64,000 bases of DNA from Coriobacteriia bacterium. Lineage in GTDB: Bacteria; Actinomycetota; Coriobacteriia; WRKU01; JAENWW01. Below the pieces are notes generated by a model. The model was not told where the DNA came from and ran no database searches. It worked only from the letters and a program-made list of their open reading frames with translations. Location: contig JAENWW010000002.1 of the NCBI GenBank assembly GCA_016649875.1, positions 1 to 64,000 of the forward strand, in the 5' to 3' direction. Numbering within the stretch: the stretch's first letter is position 1; each line of letters starts with the position of its first letter. A program made the position numbers and the translations under genes. Shown here piece after piece: positions 42,319 through 50,834 of this stretch.

Positions 42319-43455
42319 TCAGAACCTGAAAATCGCCGCCGCGCCGCTTGTCGAAGGCATTCGGCTGGGTGGAAGTACCACAATTTCACCGCCGTTTCGG
42401 ATAGACATCTCTGCAAGTTGTTCGAGAAGTTCGGGAGCATCTTCTTCATCAAGATATTCGACCGACCCGGTTTTTTCATCAAGCGTCCCTCGGACCGTTC
42501 GACCGGACTCCATGAGGAGCGTCCAGACCCTGCCATCCACTGCAGCATGAGCGATTTCAGCGATGTCACTACTTGAACCACCGTGCCCGTAAACTGTGTT
42601 GAAGCGGTCGAGTATTTCGCCTTCAAACTCAATACGATGTCGCTCGATGATCTTGGTCGCCTGTTCACGCATCTCTTCGCCCGTCAGGGAGGCCGGATCG
42701 GCTTCGATTCCCTCCGCCTCGAGGTCCGGGTTTTTACTGATGCTGTGGAACTCCTTCTGATGCTCAGGGAGCGATGCCAGGATGAGCGGCAGCCCCGAAG
42801 GACGGGAGTAGCGTTCGAGCATCCACCGGTCGATGATGCGGAAGTATCTCGTAGCATCGGAATCGACCTCATCTTTGCGCGCACCCGTCCCGTGGAACGT
42901 CGATGGAGCTCCTCTCGCTCCGGAGGAAATCGTGGTGTACTTCTCGGTAAGTAAAGCACCGAGTGCATCTTCGATGGTTTTCGGCGCATCCGCGTGCAGT
43001 TCGATTTCACGAATCGAGTATCTGGTACCTTCGAAAAGGTATATCTTGTTCAGCTCCACGCCGAGGACGTGATAACGCTCCATCGGTTCCAAGATGTCAA
43101 CCAACGGTTTTGTGAAGAACCTATCGTCTACCACGACCGCCTCTGCGACCGAGGCTTGTAGCGAATATACTTGTGATTCTCCACCGGCGGCAAGAACCGC
43201 GAGCCCGCTGTGGGTGTTGTTCCAAAATTCTTTATCTTCGGCCAGCTTTTTAAGCGGGGCGAGGAGCGTGTCTGCATCGGCATCTGGATATTTCTGGCTC
43301 AGACTCTTTTCAACCCGGTGAATCGAATTGCGAAATCGAATGGGGTCTTGAAGGTTATCGGGATAATTCAGGTGAGTAGGGAGATAAATCGATATGCACG
43401 GTGGTTGATGACGTTCGGTGAGAAGCGACCGATAGTTCTGTGAAAAGGAATCCAT
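42319..43455 (-). CDS. baeRF-like protein (bacterial archaeo-eukaryotic release factor homologue, family 3 type)
   Basis: 378 residues. The C-terminal [22 protein letters not shown] is typical of eRF1-like domains of the baeRF3 group. The middle contains YHVLGVELNKIYLFEG and FRIIDRWMLERY. There is no G-G-Q peptide-release motif, as usual in this group. These proteins are proposed to act on ribosomes or as stress proteins; the role is not established. ATG at 43455 is preceded by GAGGAAAATC. Confidence 0.72.
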   Translation of the reverse strand: MDSFSQNYRSLLTERHQPPCISIYLPTHLNYPDNLQDPIRFRNSIHRVEKSLSQKYPDADADTLLAPLKKLAEDKEFWNNTHSGLAVLAAGGESQVYSLQASVAEAVVVDDRFFTKPLVDILEPMERYHVLGVELNKIYLFEGTRYSIREIELHADAPKTIEDALGALLTEKYTTISSGARGAPSTFHGTGARKDEVDSDATRYFRIIDRWMLERYSRPSGLPLILASLPEHQKEFHSISKNPDLEAEGIEADPASLTGEEMREQATKIIERHRIEFEGEILDRFNTVYGHGGSSSDIAEIAHAAVDGRVWTLLMESGRTVRGTLDEKTGSVEYLDEEDAPELLEQLAEMSIRNGGEIVVLPPSRMPSTSGAAAIFRF

Positions 43456-43589
43456 GATTTTCCTCTCGATGCAATAGTTGGTATATATATGTAGTCTACC
43501 CGTTAGAGGCCCGAGTTACGCAAGTGTGGAGATATTTTAGTCGTACTCTTGCGTGATTTATTTTATCGGTATATACTTGCGGACACTTG

Positions 43590-43868
43590 TACAGCAGTGT
43601 ACGCGATGGGGAATAGTAGGCAGGAACCGACGCACCAGAGAACCGGGGATAGTGGAATCCCGGCGCGAACGGACAAGCCGAATGGGCCCCCGAGCCTTCA
43701 GCATGCATTAATGCTGATGTGTTCCACTCTTGCAGTGGGCCGTGCATACATCGGAGATCTTGTTGCCGATAAGCTGACAGTTCTAAGTGGTCCGAACCTC
43801 CCGGTTTGGTCAACAAGGGTGGTACCGCGAGAAATCTTCTCGTCCCTTGGCTGACGGGAGGTTTTTTG
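43590..43868 (+). promoter_or_regulatory. Trp T-box riboswitch (tRNA-Trp sensing leader)
   Basis: The T-box AAGGGTGGTACCGCG (43815-43829) is followed by a terminator/antiterminator region whose CGGGAGG (43855-43861) pairs with CCTCCCG near 43797-43803, then TTTTTT. Stem I features are GAATAGTA (about 43611-43618), a CAGAGA bulge region near 43636, a distal loop with GATAGTGGAATC, and on the 3' side GAATGGG with specifier TGG (43683-43685), the Trp codon. Uncharged tRNA-Trp should stabilise the antiterminator and allow trp expression. Terminator and T-box together end 47 bp before trpE. Confidence 0.93.
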
Positions 43869-43914
43869 CTTCCCGAAGTAGAAATCCTCATACGTTCGGG
43901 AAGGATGGTTCCAT

Positions 43915-45465
43915 ATGTTCACACCAAGCAAAGAAGAGTACATCAGACTCGCATCCGAATACGATGTCGTGCCGGTCGTCCGCGAGGTCTATGCCGATCT
44001 CGCGACGCCGATCAGCGCATTCATGGCGCTTTCGGAAGGGGAGGAACACGCGTTTCTCCTTGAAAGCGTCGTCGGCGGCGAACGCCTCGGCCGGTACAGT
44101 TTCATCGGCGTCGGGGACAGATCGGTCATCACCGCGCGAGGGCACGAAGTGCTCATCGACGGGGAGATGGTACACGGAGAATACGCGGAGGATCCCTTGC
44201 GCGTCGTGTCACGCGAACTTTCTGTAGGTAAAGTCGCGCGCATTCCGGGGCTGCCGCTTTTCGTGGGCGGAGCAGTCGGTTACGTCGGCTACGAGACGGC
44301 CGCATCGTTTGAAAAAGTTCCTCGCCACCCCAACGATCAGATAGGCGCGCCTGATTTTTGCTTCATGATGACAGACGTCGTCGTCGCATTCGATCATGCT
44401 CGTCGCATCATGCAGGTCATCACGCCGACTCGGCCGGGAGGTGCTCCCGAACTTGCTTACGAGGCTGCGACCAAGCGCATTGATGCCTATTTGCAACGCA
44501 TCGATGCCGGACCGCGCGGCGCCGAGCTCGGTGTGGTCGGTGCCAGTACGGACGTTCCTCTCACGGCGCACACGAGCCATGAGGATTTCATCGAACAAGT
44601 CAACACGGCCAAGGAGCATATTCTGGCCGGCGACATTTTCCAAATCGTTCTTTCGCAACGTTTCACCACTCCCTTCGAAGGCGACGGGCTCGATCTTTAC
44701 CGCGTATTGCGCGCCGTCAACCCCAGCCCTTACATGTTCTACGTGCGAACACGCGACGTGACGCTTGTGGGTTCCAGCCCCGAACCGCTCGTTCGACTCG
44801 AAGGTGACACGGTTCTCACACGTCCTTTGGCCGGCACTCGTCCTCGCGGCAAGAGTGCCGCAGAGGACAGCAAGTTACGCGCCGATTTGCTCGACGACGA
44901 GAAAGAGCGGGCCGAGCATGTCATGCTGGTCGATCTCGGCCGCAACGACATCAGCCGGGTGTCGACACCGGGATCGGTGAGCGTCGATGAGCTCATGGAT
45001 GTCGAGTATTACAGTCATGTCATGCACATCGTGAGCAATGTCACCGGTACGCTTGCCGCGGATAAAGATGCATTCGATGCTCTCGAGGCGACGTTTCCGG
45101 CGGGTACGGTTTCGGGTGCTCCCAAAGTCCGTGCGATGGAGATTATCGCCGAGCTCGAAAAAGAAGCGCGCGGACCCTATGCCGGTACGGTCGGCTACAT
45201 CGGGCTCGACGGCGCTATGGACATGTGCATCACCATCAGAACGGTGGCTATCGCCAACGGCACCGCCTATTTGCAAGCCGGCGCGGGAATCGTTGCCGAC
45301 TCCGATCCCGAGAGCGAATACGAGGAGTGCCTCCATAAGGCCCGTGCTCTGCATCGCGCTCTCGAACTTGCCGCCGGTATGAGGAGCACGAAAGTGTTCG
45401 ACAAAGGAAACGAAAAAGCCGCGCCCGACTCCGCACACCCGGTGGAAGGTGGTGATGCGCAATGA
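43915..45465 (+). CDS. trpE: Anthranilate synthase component I
   Basis: 516 residues. Turns chorismate into anthranilate with TrpG. The feedback site segment LLESVVGGERLGRYSFIG (with the L-L-E-S motif) is at about 48-65. The chorismate-binding C-terminal half has QIVLSQRF, TRPLAGTRPRGK, LVDLGRNDISRV and FPAGTVSGAPKVRAMEII. GGGAAGG upstream. ATGA overlap with trpGD. Confidence 0.95.
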   Translation: MFTPSKEEYIRLASEYDVVPVVREVYADLATPISAFMALSEGEEHAFLLESVVGGERLGRYSFIGVGDRSVITARGHEVLIDGEMVHGEYAEDPLRVVSRELSVGKVARIPGLPLFVGGAVGYVGYETAASFEKVPRHPNDQIGAPDFCFMMTDVVVAFDHARRIMQVITPTRPGGAPELAYEAATKRIDAYLQRIDAGPRGAELGVVGASTDVPLTAHTSHEDFIEQVNTAKEHILAGDIFQIVLSQRFTTPFEGDGLDLYRVLRAVNPSPYMFYVRTRDVTLVGSSPEPLVRLEGDTVLTRPLAGTRPRGKSAAEDSKLRADLLDDEKERAEHVMLVDLGRNDISRVSTPGSVSVDELMDVEYYSHVMHIVSNVTGTLAADKDAFDALEATFPAGTVSGAPKVRAMEIIAELEKEARGPYAGTVGYIGLDGAMDMCITIRTVAIANGTAYLQAGAGIVADSDPESEYEECLHKARALHRALELAAGMRSTKVFDKGNEKAAPDSAHPVEGGDAQ

Positions 45466-47159
45466 TTCTCATCATCGATAATTACGATTCATTCACCTAT
45501 AACCTGGTGCAACTTTTGTCGGCACTCGGGGCACAAGTCGAGGTGCGTCGCAACGACGTGTTGACCGCTCGGGAAGCGCTTGCGCTCAATCCGAAAGGCG
45601 TGGTTATATCTCCGGGGCCGGGGACGCCCGATGACGCGGGTATTTCGCGCGATGTCATAAGGGCGGCTGCCGATGCCGGTATTCCGGTGCTCGGCGTGTG
45701 TTTGGGACACCAGTCGATCGCGGAGGTCTTCGGGGCATCGGTGGAGCGTGCCGATAAGCCGGTACACGGAAAAGCCGACAAGGTGATCCATGACGGTTCC
45801 GGTGTGTTTGCCGGTGTTCCGAATCCGTTTTCCGCGACTCGGTATCATTCGCTTCGAGTCGCAAACGAGAGTGTGCCGGATGTTTTGAACGTGACCGCGC
45901 GAACCGCCGACGGCACCATCATGGGGCTGCAACACGTTTCCCTCCCCGTATTCGGAGTGCAATTCCATCCCGAAAGCGTGCTCACTCCGGAAGGGACGAA
46001 ACTACTCGCCAACTTCCTCGATATCGCCGATGAGGTTCCACTGTCCCATCATGTGAGCGGTGCACCTTCAATCGTTTCGGCGTCGGGCGGCTCGCAAAGA
46101 GCCAGTGTTGCGGCGACCGAGGTCGACACCATCGTCGGCGGCATCGCACGTGTCGCGTCGGGGGGCTCACTTTCCGAAATCGAAGCACAACGTGTCATGG
46201 GAGAAATCATGGACGGCGAGGCGACCGCCTCACAAATCAGCGCGCTCATAGTCGCCATCCGCATGAAGGGTGAGACCGTCGATGAAATCGTCGGATTCGC
46301 CCGGGCGATGCGCGATCGCGCCACCCCCGTCGCACCGAAGGTTTCGGGCTATATCGATACCTGCGGAACCGGCGGCGACGGATTGCATACGTTCAACATA
46401 TCGACGACCGCGGCTTTCGTGGTCGCAGGCGCCGGAGTGCCGGTCGCCAAGCACGGCAACCGTGCGGTTTCCTCGTCGTCGGGAAGCGCCGATGTGCTCG
46501 AAGTTCTCGGCGTCGATTTGACGCTGAATCCGACGGATGTGGCGCGCTGCGTCGATGAAATCGGTATCGGTTTCCTGTTCGCCCAAGCTCTGCACGCAAG
46601 TATGCGCCATGCGGGGCCGACGCGTCGTGAAATCGGTATACGCACGGTGTTCAACATACTCGGTCCCCTCACCAATCCGGCCGGCGCAAAACGCCAGCTT
46701 CTCGGCGTCTATGACGCGAAGTTGGCGCCCATGATGGCAGAAGTCGCCGGGCGTCTCGGAGCCGAGCGGGCCATAATCGTCAACGGACATCCCGGGATGG
46801 ACGAGGTATCGGGAGACGGCGTCACCACCGTGGCCGACTACCACGACGGTCACGTCTTCCTCTATGAAATCACGCCCGAAAGCGTCGGTTTGAGGCGGGG
46901 AAGCGTTGCCGATATCGCCGGAGGCACGGTGGAGGAAAACGCCGATATTCTGCGAAAGATCCTTGCCGGAGAGCAGGGCGCGCGACGCAACATCGTGCTG
47001 CTCAACGCCGCCACGGCACTCGTCGCCGCCGGCAAAGTGGACGATGTGATCCAGGGCGTGAAACTCGCAAAGGAAAGTATCGATTCCGGTAAAGCGCTTG
47101 CCGCGCTCGACGCGTTGGTGGCTTTGTCGCAGCAGCTCGCAAAGGCGGAAGTGGAATGA
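45462..47159 (+). CDS. trpGD: Anthranilate synthase component II - anthranilate phosphoribosyltransferase fusion
   Basis: 565 residues. TrpG glutaminase (1 to about 190) has the nucleophile in GVCLGHQSIAEVFG and His/Glu in GVQFHPESVLT. A linker of about 25 residues leads to TrpD (about 218-560), with DTCGTGGDGLHTFNIST, KHGNRAVSSSSGSADVLE and FNILGPLTNPA. The fusion is well known in enterobacteria and seen elsewhere. It provides amide nitrogen for anthranilate and then adds the ribose phosphate. ATGA overlaps on both sides point to tight coupling. Confidence 0.95.
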   Translation: MILIIDNYDSFTYNLVQLLSALGAQVEVRRNDVLTAREALALNPKGVVISPGPGTPDDAGISRDVIRAAADAGIPVLGVCLGHQSIAEVFGASVERADKPVHGKADKVIHDGSGVFAGVPNPFSATRYHSLRVANESVPDVLNVTARTADGTIMGLQHVSLPVFGVQFHPESVLTPEGTKLLANFLDIADEVPLSHHVSGAPSIVSASGGSQRASVAATEVDTIVGGIARVASGGSLSEIEAQRVMGEIMDGEATASQISALIVAIRMKGETVDEIVGFARAMRDRATPVAPKVSGYIDTCGTGGDGLHTFNISTTAAFVVAGAGVPVAKHGNRAVSSSSGSADVLEVLGVDLTLNPTDVARCVDEIGIGFLFAQALHASMRHAGPTRREIGIRTVFNILGPLTNPAGAKRQLLGVYDAKLAPMMAEVAGRLGAERAIIVNGHPGMDEVSGDGVTTVADYHDGHVFLYEITPESVGLRRGSVADIAGGTVEENADILRKILAGEQGARRNIVLLNAATALVAAGKVDDVIQGVKLAKESIDSGKALAALDALVALSQQLAKAEVE

Positions 47160-48661
47160 ACTTCTTGACGAATATGGTGGAGCGCAGAACCGCTCGCATC
47201 GCAGTCGAATACGGTACGCGTTCGGTAGTCGAGCTCAAGCAACACGCCTTGAGTCGTGTGTCTTCGCATAGCTTCGAGGCCGCGTTGTCGTCTCGCACGG
47301 ATGTCGGAATCATCGCCGAGGTGAAAAAGGCTTCTCCGAGTGTGGGCCGTATCGCTCCCGATAAAAACGTCGCCGAGCAAGCCCGCAGGTATCAAGAGGG
47401 CGGCGCGGCCGCGGTGAGCGTGCTCACCGAGCCGGAAAGTTTCGCAGGTTCGTTCGAAGATTTGGCGCTGGTGCGAGATGCGGTGGAACTTCCCGTTTTA
47501 TGCAAAGATTTCGTCGTCGATCTCACGCAAGTTTACGTCGCTCGCGCTCTCGGAGCCGACGCGATACTACTCATGGTCAATGTGCTCGGAGATAAGCTCG
47601 AAGAATATCTTGCCGCGGTGCACGAGGTCGGGATGAGCGCACTGGTGGAGGTGGTCGATGAAACCGAACTCGCGGCGGCGCACGATGCGGGTGCTCGAAT
47701 CATCGGAGTGAACAGTCGCGATTTGCATACGCTCAAAGTCGATCGTTCGCGCGCGCTCGAAGTGGTGCGAGCCGCTGCCGGGATGGGCCTTGTCGTGGTG
47801 AGCGCGAGCGGAGTCAAGAGCAAAGCCGACGTGGAACAGGCCGCGGGCGCTTCTGCAAACGCCGTGCTTGTCGGCGAGATGCTCATGCGGGCACAAGATC
47901 CGGCCGCCACGCTCAATTCGCTGACAGGCGTGCCACGCGGGGGCAATCGAACCATCCGACAAACAGGCGAAGCTATCATGAAACACACGCTTGTCAAAAT
48001 ATGCGGAATCACTCGCCGACAAGATGCCGAGGCGGCCGTCAAGGCCGGCGCCGATGCCATCGGCGTGATACTGGCTCCCTCGAAACGTCGCGTCACCGTC
48101 GAAGAAGCGATGGAAATATTCGCAGTCGTTCCCTCGATAGGGGCCGGTTACGGCGGTGCCCCGGTTTTCGGTGGGCAGACTGTTGAGCGCGTGGGGGTAT
48201 TCGTGAATGCCGAACTCTCCTTCGTCAACGACGTAGTCAAGCGATGTGGCCTGTCCGCAGTCCAGCTCAGCGGGAGCGAGTCCCCCGATTACTGTGCGGC
48301 CGTTACCGTTCCCGTAATAAAGATGATTCCCGTCGGGAAGAATTTTTCCTGGCGACTTTTAGAGCGCTATCGCGGTGCGGCGTCGACATTTTTGCTCGAC
48401 ACCCACGTTCCCGGGCAAGCAGGGGGGACTTCGCAGACATTTTCGTGGGAGACCGTCGGTGTGCCTCCGCAGTGGGCTCAGGTGCTTGTGGCGGGTGGTC
48501 TCACCTCGAGAAACGTTGCCGATTGTATAAGAATATCGCGGCCGGCCGGCGTGGATGTATCTTCCGGAGTAGAGAAATCGCCGGGCGAAAAGGACAGAGA
48601 TGAAATGAATTCATTCTGCGACGCGGTTCGCAGTGTCGATTGTGAGGAGCAGCTACTATGA
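47156..48661 (+). CDS. trpCF: Indole-3-glycerol-phosphate synthase - phosphoribosylanthranilate isomerase fusion
   Basis: 501 residues. TrpC (1 to about 262): [36 protein letters not shown]. TrpF (about 275-495): [44 protein letters not shown] and a C-terminal [16 protein letters not shown]. The two consecutive pathway steps are on one chain in the order C-F, as in E. coli; TrpF uses the product of TrpD and feeds TrpC. Confidence 0.95.
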   Translation: MNFLTNMVERRTARIAVEYGTRSVVELKQHALSRVSSHSFEAALSSRTDVGIIAEVKKASPSVGRIAPDKNVAEQARRYQEGGAAAVSVLTEPESFAGSFEDLALVRDAVELPVLCKDFVVDLTQVYVARALGADAILLMVNVLGDKLEEYLAAVHEVGMSALVEVVDETELAAAHDAGARIIGVNSRDLHTLKVDRSRALEVVRAAAGMGLVVVSASGVKSKADVEQAAGASANAVLVGEMLMRAQDPAATLNSLTGVPRGGNRTIRQTGEAIMKHTLVKICGITRRQDAEAAVKAGADAIGVILAPSKRRVTVEEAMEIFAVVPSIGAGYGGAPVFGGQTVERVGVFVNAELSFVNDVVKRCGLSAVQLSGSESPDYCAAVTVPVIKMIPVGKNFSWRLLERYRGAASTFLLDTHVPGQAGGTSQTFSWETVGVPPQWAQVLVAGGLTSRNVADCIRISRPAGVDVSSGVEKSPGEKDRDEMNSFCDAVRSVDCEEQLL

Positions 48662-49893
48662 GTACGTTATTTCCTAATGCCCAAGAGGCGTATTTCGGAC
48701 CCGATGCAGAAGGTTTTTACGGTCCCTACGGCGGACGATTCGTGCCTGAAACCGTAATGCCCGCGCTTATCGAACTCACGGCTGCCTATAAAGAGGCGCG
48801 CGAGGATGAGGCGTTTGCGGCTGAGCTCACTGATCTTTACGTCAATTATGTCGGACGTGAGACGCCGCTTTATTCCGCGAAACGATTGGCCGAGGCGGTA
48901 GGATTAGGGCGGGTGTTGTTGAAGCGCGAAGATCTCTGCCACACGGGGGCGCATAAAATCAACAATACGCTCGGACAATGTCTGCTGGCCAAGCGCATGG
49001 GCAAAAAGCGCGTCATTGCCGAGACCGGTGCCGGTCAGCACGGAGTGGCGACCGCGACGACCGCGGCGCTCATGGGGCTTGAATGCGCCGTGTTCATGGG
49101 CGTCGAAGACATTCGCCGGCAGTCGCTCAACGTCTATAAGATGCGTCTTCTCGGTGCCGAGGTCATCCCCGTCGATGAAGGTTCCGGGACGCTTGCCAAC
49201 GCGGTCACCGCGGCTTTGCGCCACTGGGTCGAGCGTGTCGAAGATACCTTTTATGTTCTCGGCTCGGCCGTCGGCCCTCATCCGTATCCTTTGATGGTGC
49301 GCGATTTCCAGTCGGTCATCGGCAATGAAATCATCGCGCAACTTGCTGAAAAGAACATAGGTCACGTCGATGCGGTGTGCGCATGCGTCGGGGGCGGAAG
49401 CAACGCAATCGGGACTTTTTACCCGTTCGTTTCGGCGGGCGCGCAGTTCGCAGACACCGAACTCGTCGGTGCTGAGGCGGCCGGTAAGGGGCTGGACACG
49501 GGCGAAACCGGTGCATCGCTCACGCTCGGCAGTCCGGGTATCATGCACGGTTTTTACAGCTATCTGTTGCAAGACGAGGCCGGCAATCCGCTCGAGGCCT
49601 ATTCGATCTCTGCCGGGCTCGATTATCCCGGCGTCGGTCCCGAGCACGCGTTCTTCAAAGATGAAGGGTTCGTGCGTTATGAACCCGTCAGCGATACGGA
49701 GGCGCTGAAAGCATTCGAGCTCCTCACGTTGACCGAAGGAATCATTCCCGCCATCGAAAGCAGCCATGCGCTCGCGCTGTTGCCCGGTCTGGCTGAAAAG
49801 TATGGTCCACAGGCAACGGTCGTGGTCACCCTTTCCGGCCGCGGTGACAAAGATATCGATATCGTGAGGGAGGCGGGGCTCGGTGGAGAATAG
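48658..49893 (+). CDS. trpB: Tryptophan synthase beta chain
   Basis: 411 residues. PLP lysine in [18 protein letters not shown], cofactor phosphate loop [13 protein letters not shown], and [13 protein letters not shown]. It condenses indole with serine. This is the TrpB1 type that pairs with TrpA. ATGA overlap with trpCF. Confidence 0.96.
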   Translation: MSTLFPNAQEAYFGPDAEGFYGPYGGRFVPETVMPALIELTAAYKEAREDEAFAAELTDLYVNYVGRETPLYSAKRLAEAVGLGRVLLKREDLCHTGAHKINNTLGQCLLAKRMGKKRVIAETGAGQHGVATATTAALMGLECAVFMGVEDIRRQSLNVYKMRLLGAEVIPVDEGSGTLANAVTAALRHWVERVEDTFYVLGSAVGPHPYPLMVRDFQSVIGNEIIAQLAEKNIGHVDAVCACVGGGSNAIGTFYPFVSAGAQFADTELVGAEAAGKGLDTGETGASLTLGSPGIMHGFYSYLLQDEAGNPLEAYSISAGLDYPGVGPEHAFFKDEGFVRYEPVSDTEALKAFELLTLTEGIIPAIESSHALALLPGLAEKYGPQATVVVTLSGRGDKDIDIVREAGLGGE

Positions 49894-49897
49894 TCGA

Positions 49898-50704
49898 ATG
49901 CAGGACGAATCGAACCGCGATGGCGCACAACGTCTGGGGAGGGCTTTTTCAAAAGGTCACCCGGCCCTTGTCACGTATCTGATGGCCGGTTATCCGACGC
50001 GTGAGACCTCGCTCGCCTCGTTGCACGCTCTCGCCGATGCGGGAAGCGATCTCATCGAGCTCGGGGTGCCGTTTGCCGATCCCTTGGCTGACGGACCCGT
50101 GATTCGGAATGCCGCCGATAAGGCGCGTCAAGCCAACGAGGGAGGCTTCGGCCTGGCCGAGACGATTGCCTTGGCAGCCGATTTTCTCAAAGAAGCCGGC
50201 CCCGATGCGCCTCCCGTTGCGCTTATGACCTATCTGAATCCTTTGATGCGCATGGGATTGCCGAAGGTTGCCGATGCCTTGCGTGCGGCCGGAGTGGGGG
50301 GCGTCATCGTTCCCGATATGCCTCCCGAGATGGCGGGGCCTTGGTTACGTGCGGCGCACGATCTCGACACCGTTTTCTTGGCTGCTCCGACATCGACTCC
50401 CGCGCGACTCGAGAAGGTGGCCTTGTATTCGAGCGGTTTCGTGTATTGCGTTTCGAGTCTGGGGGTCACCGGTGAACGATCGGAGTTGCCGGAGGAACTC
50501 ACGGCTCTCGTATCACGTGTGAGAGATGCAACTGTATTACCGGTCGCAGTCGGTTTCGGAATCTCGACGCCTGAACATGTCGCGGCAGTTGCACGGATTG
50601 CCGATGGAATCGTGGTCGGCTCGGCATTGGTGAAGCGTCAAGACGATCCATCCGAAGTTTTTTCCTTTGCTTCCGAGCTTGTCAAAGCCCGAGACATCTC
50701 ATAA
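49898..50704 (+). CDS. trpA: Tryptophan synthase alpha chain
   Basis: 268 residues from ATG 49898 (GGTGGAG upstream); a GTG at 49883 with GGGAGG is an alternative. It cleaves indole-glycerol phosphate to indole. Catalytic Glu in DLIELGVPFADPLADGP, with Asp in that segment and the phosphate loops VGFGISTPEH and VGSALV. There is an early gap to the next gene with no clear terminator. Confidence 0.95.
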   Translation: MQDESNRDGAQRLGRAFSKGHPALVTYLMAGYPTRETSLASLHALADAGSDLIELGVPFADPLADGPVIRNAADKARQANEGGFGLAETIALAADFLKEAGPDAPPVALMTYLNPLMRMGLPKVADALRAAGVGGVIVPDMPPEMAGPWLRAAHDLDTVFLAAPTSTPARLEKVALYSSGFVYCVSSLGVTGERSELPEELTALVSRVRDATVLPVAVGFGISTPEHVAAVARIADGIVVGSALVKRQDDPSEVFSFASELVKARDIS

Positions 50705-50743
50705 AAGATGGCGAAAAGCACGTTTCGTTGTCCGTTTTCCTCG

Positions 50744-50773
50744 TTGACAAGGGGAACGATTTATTTGTAACAT
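50744..50773 (+). promoter_or_regulatory. Promoter of the acyl-CoA synthetase gene
   Basis: TTGACA (50744-50749), 18-bp spacer, TAACAT (50768-50773), 61 bp ahead of the chosen start codon. Confidence 0.55.
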
Positions 50774-50834
50774 TAACTGATACGTCGGCATTGACGAATA
50801 GGTAAAGTCCACTCTACTAGTAATGGGTAGGTCT

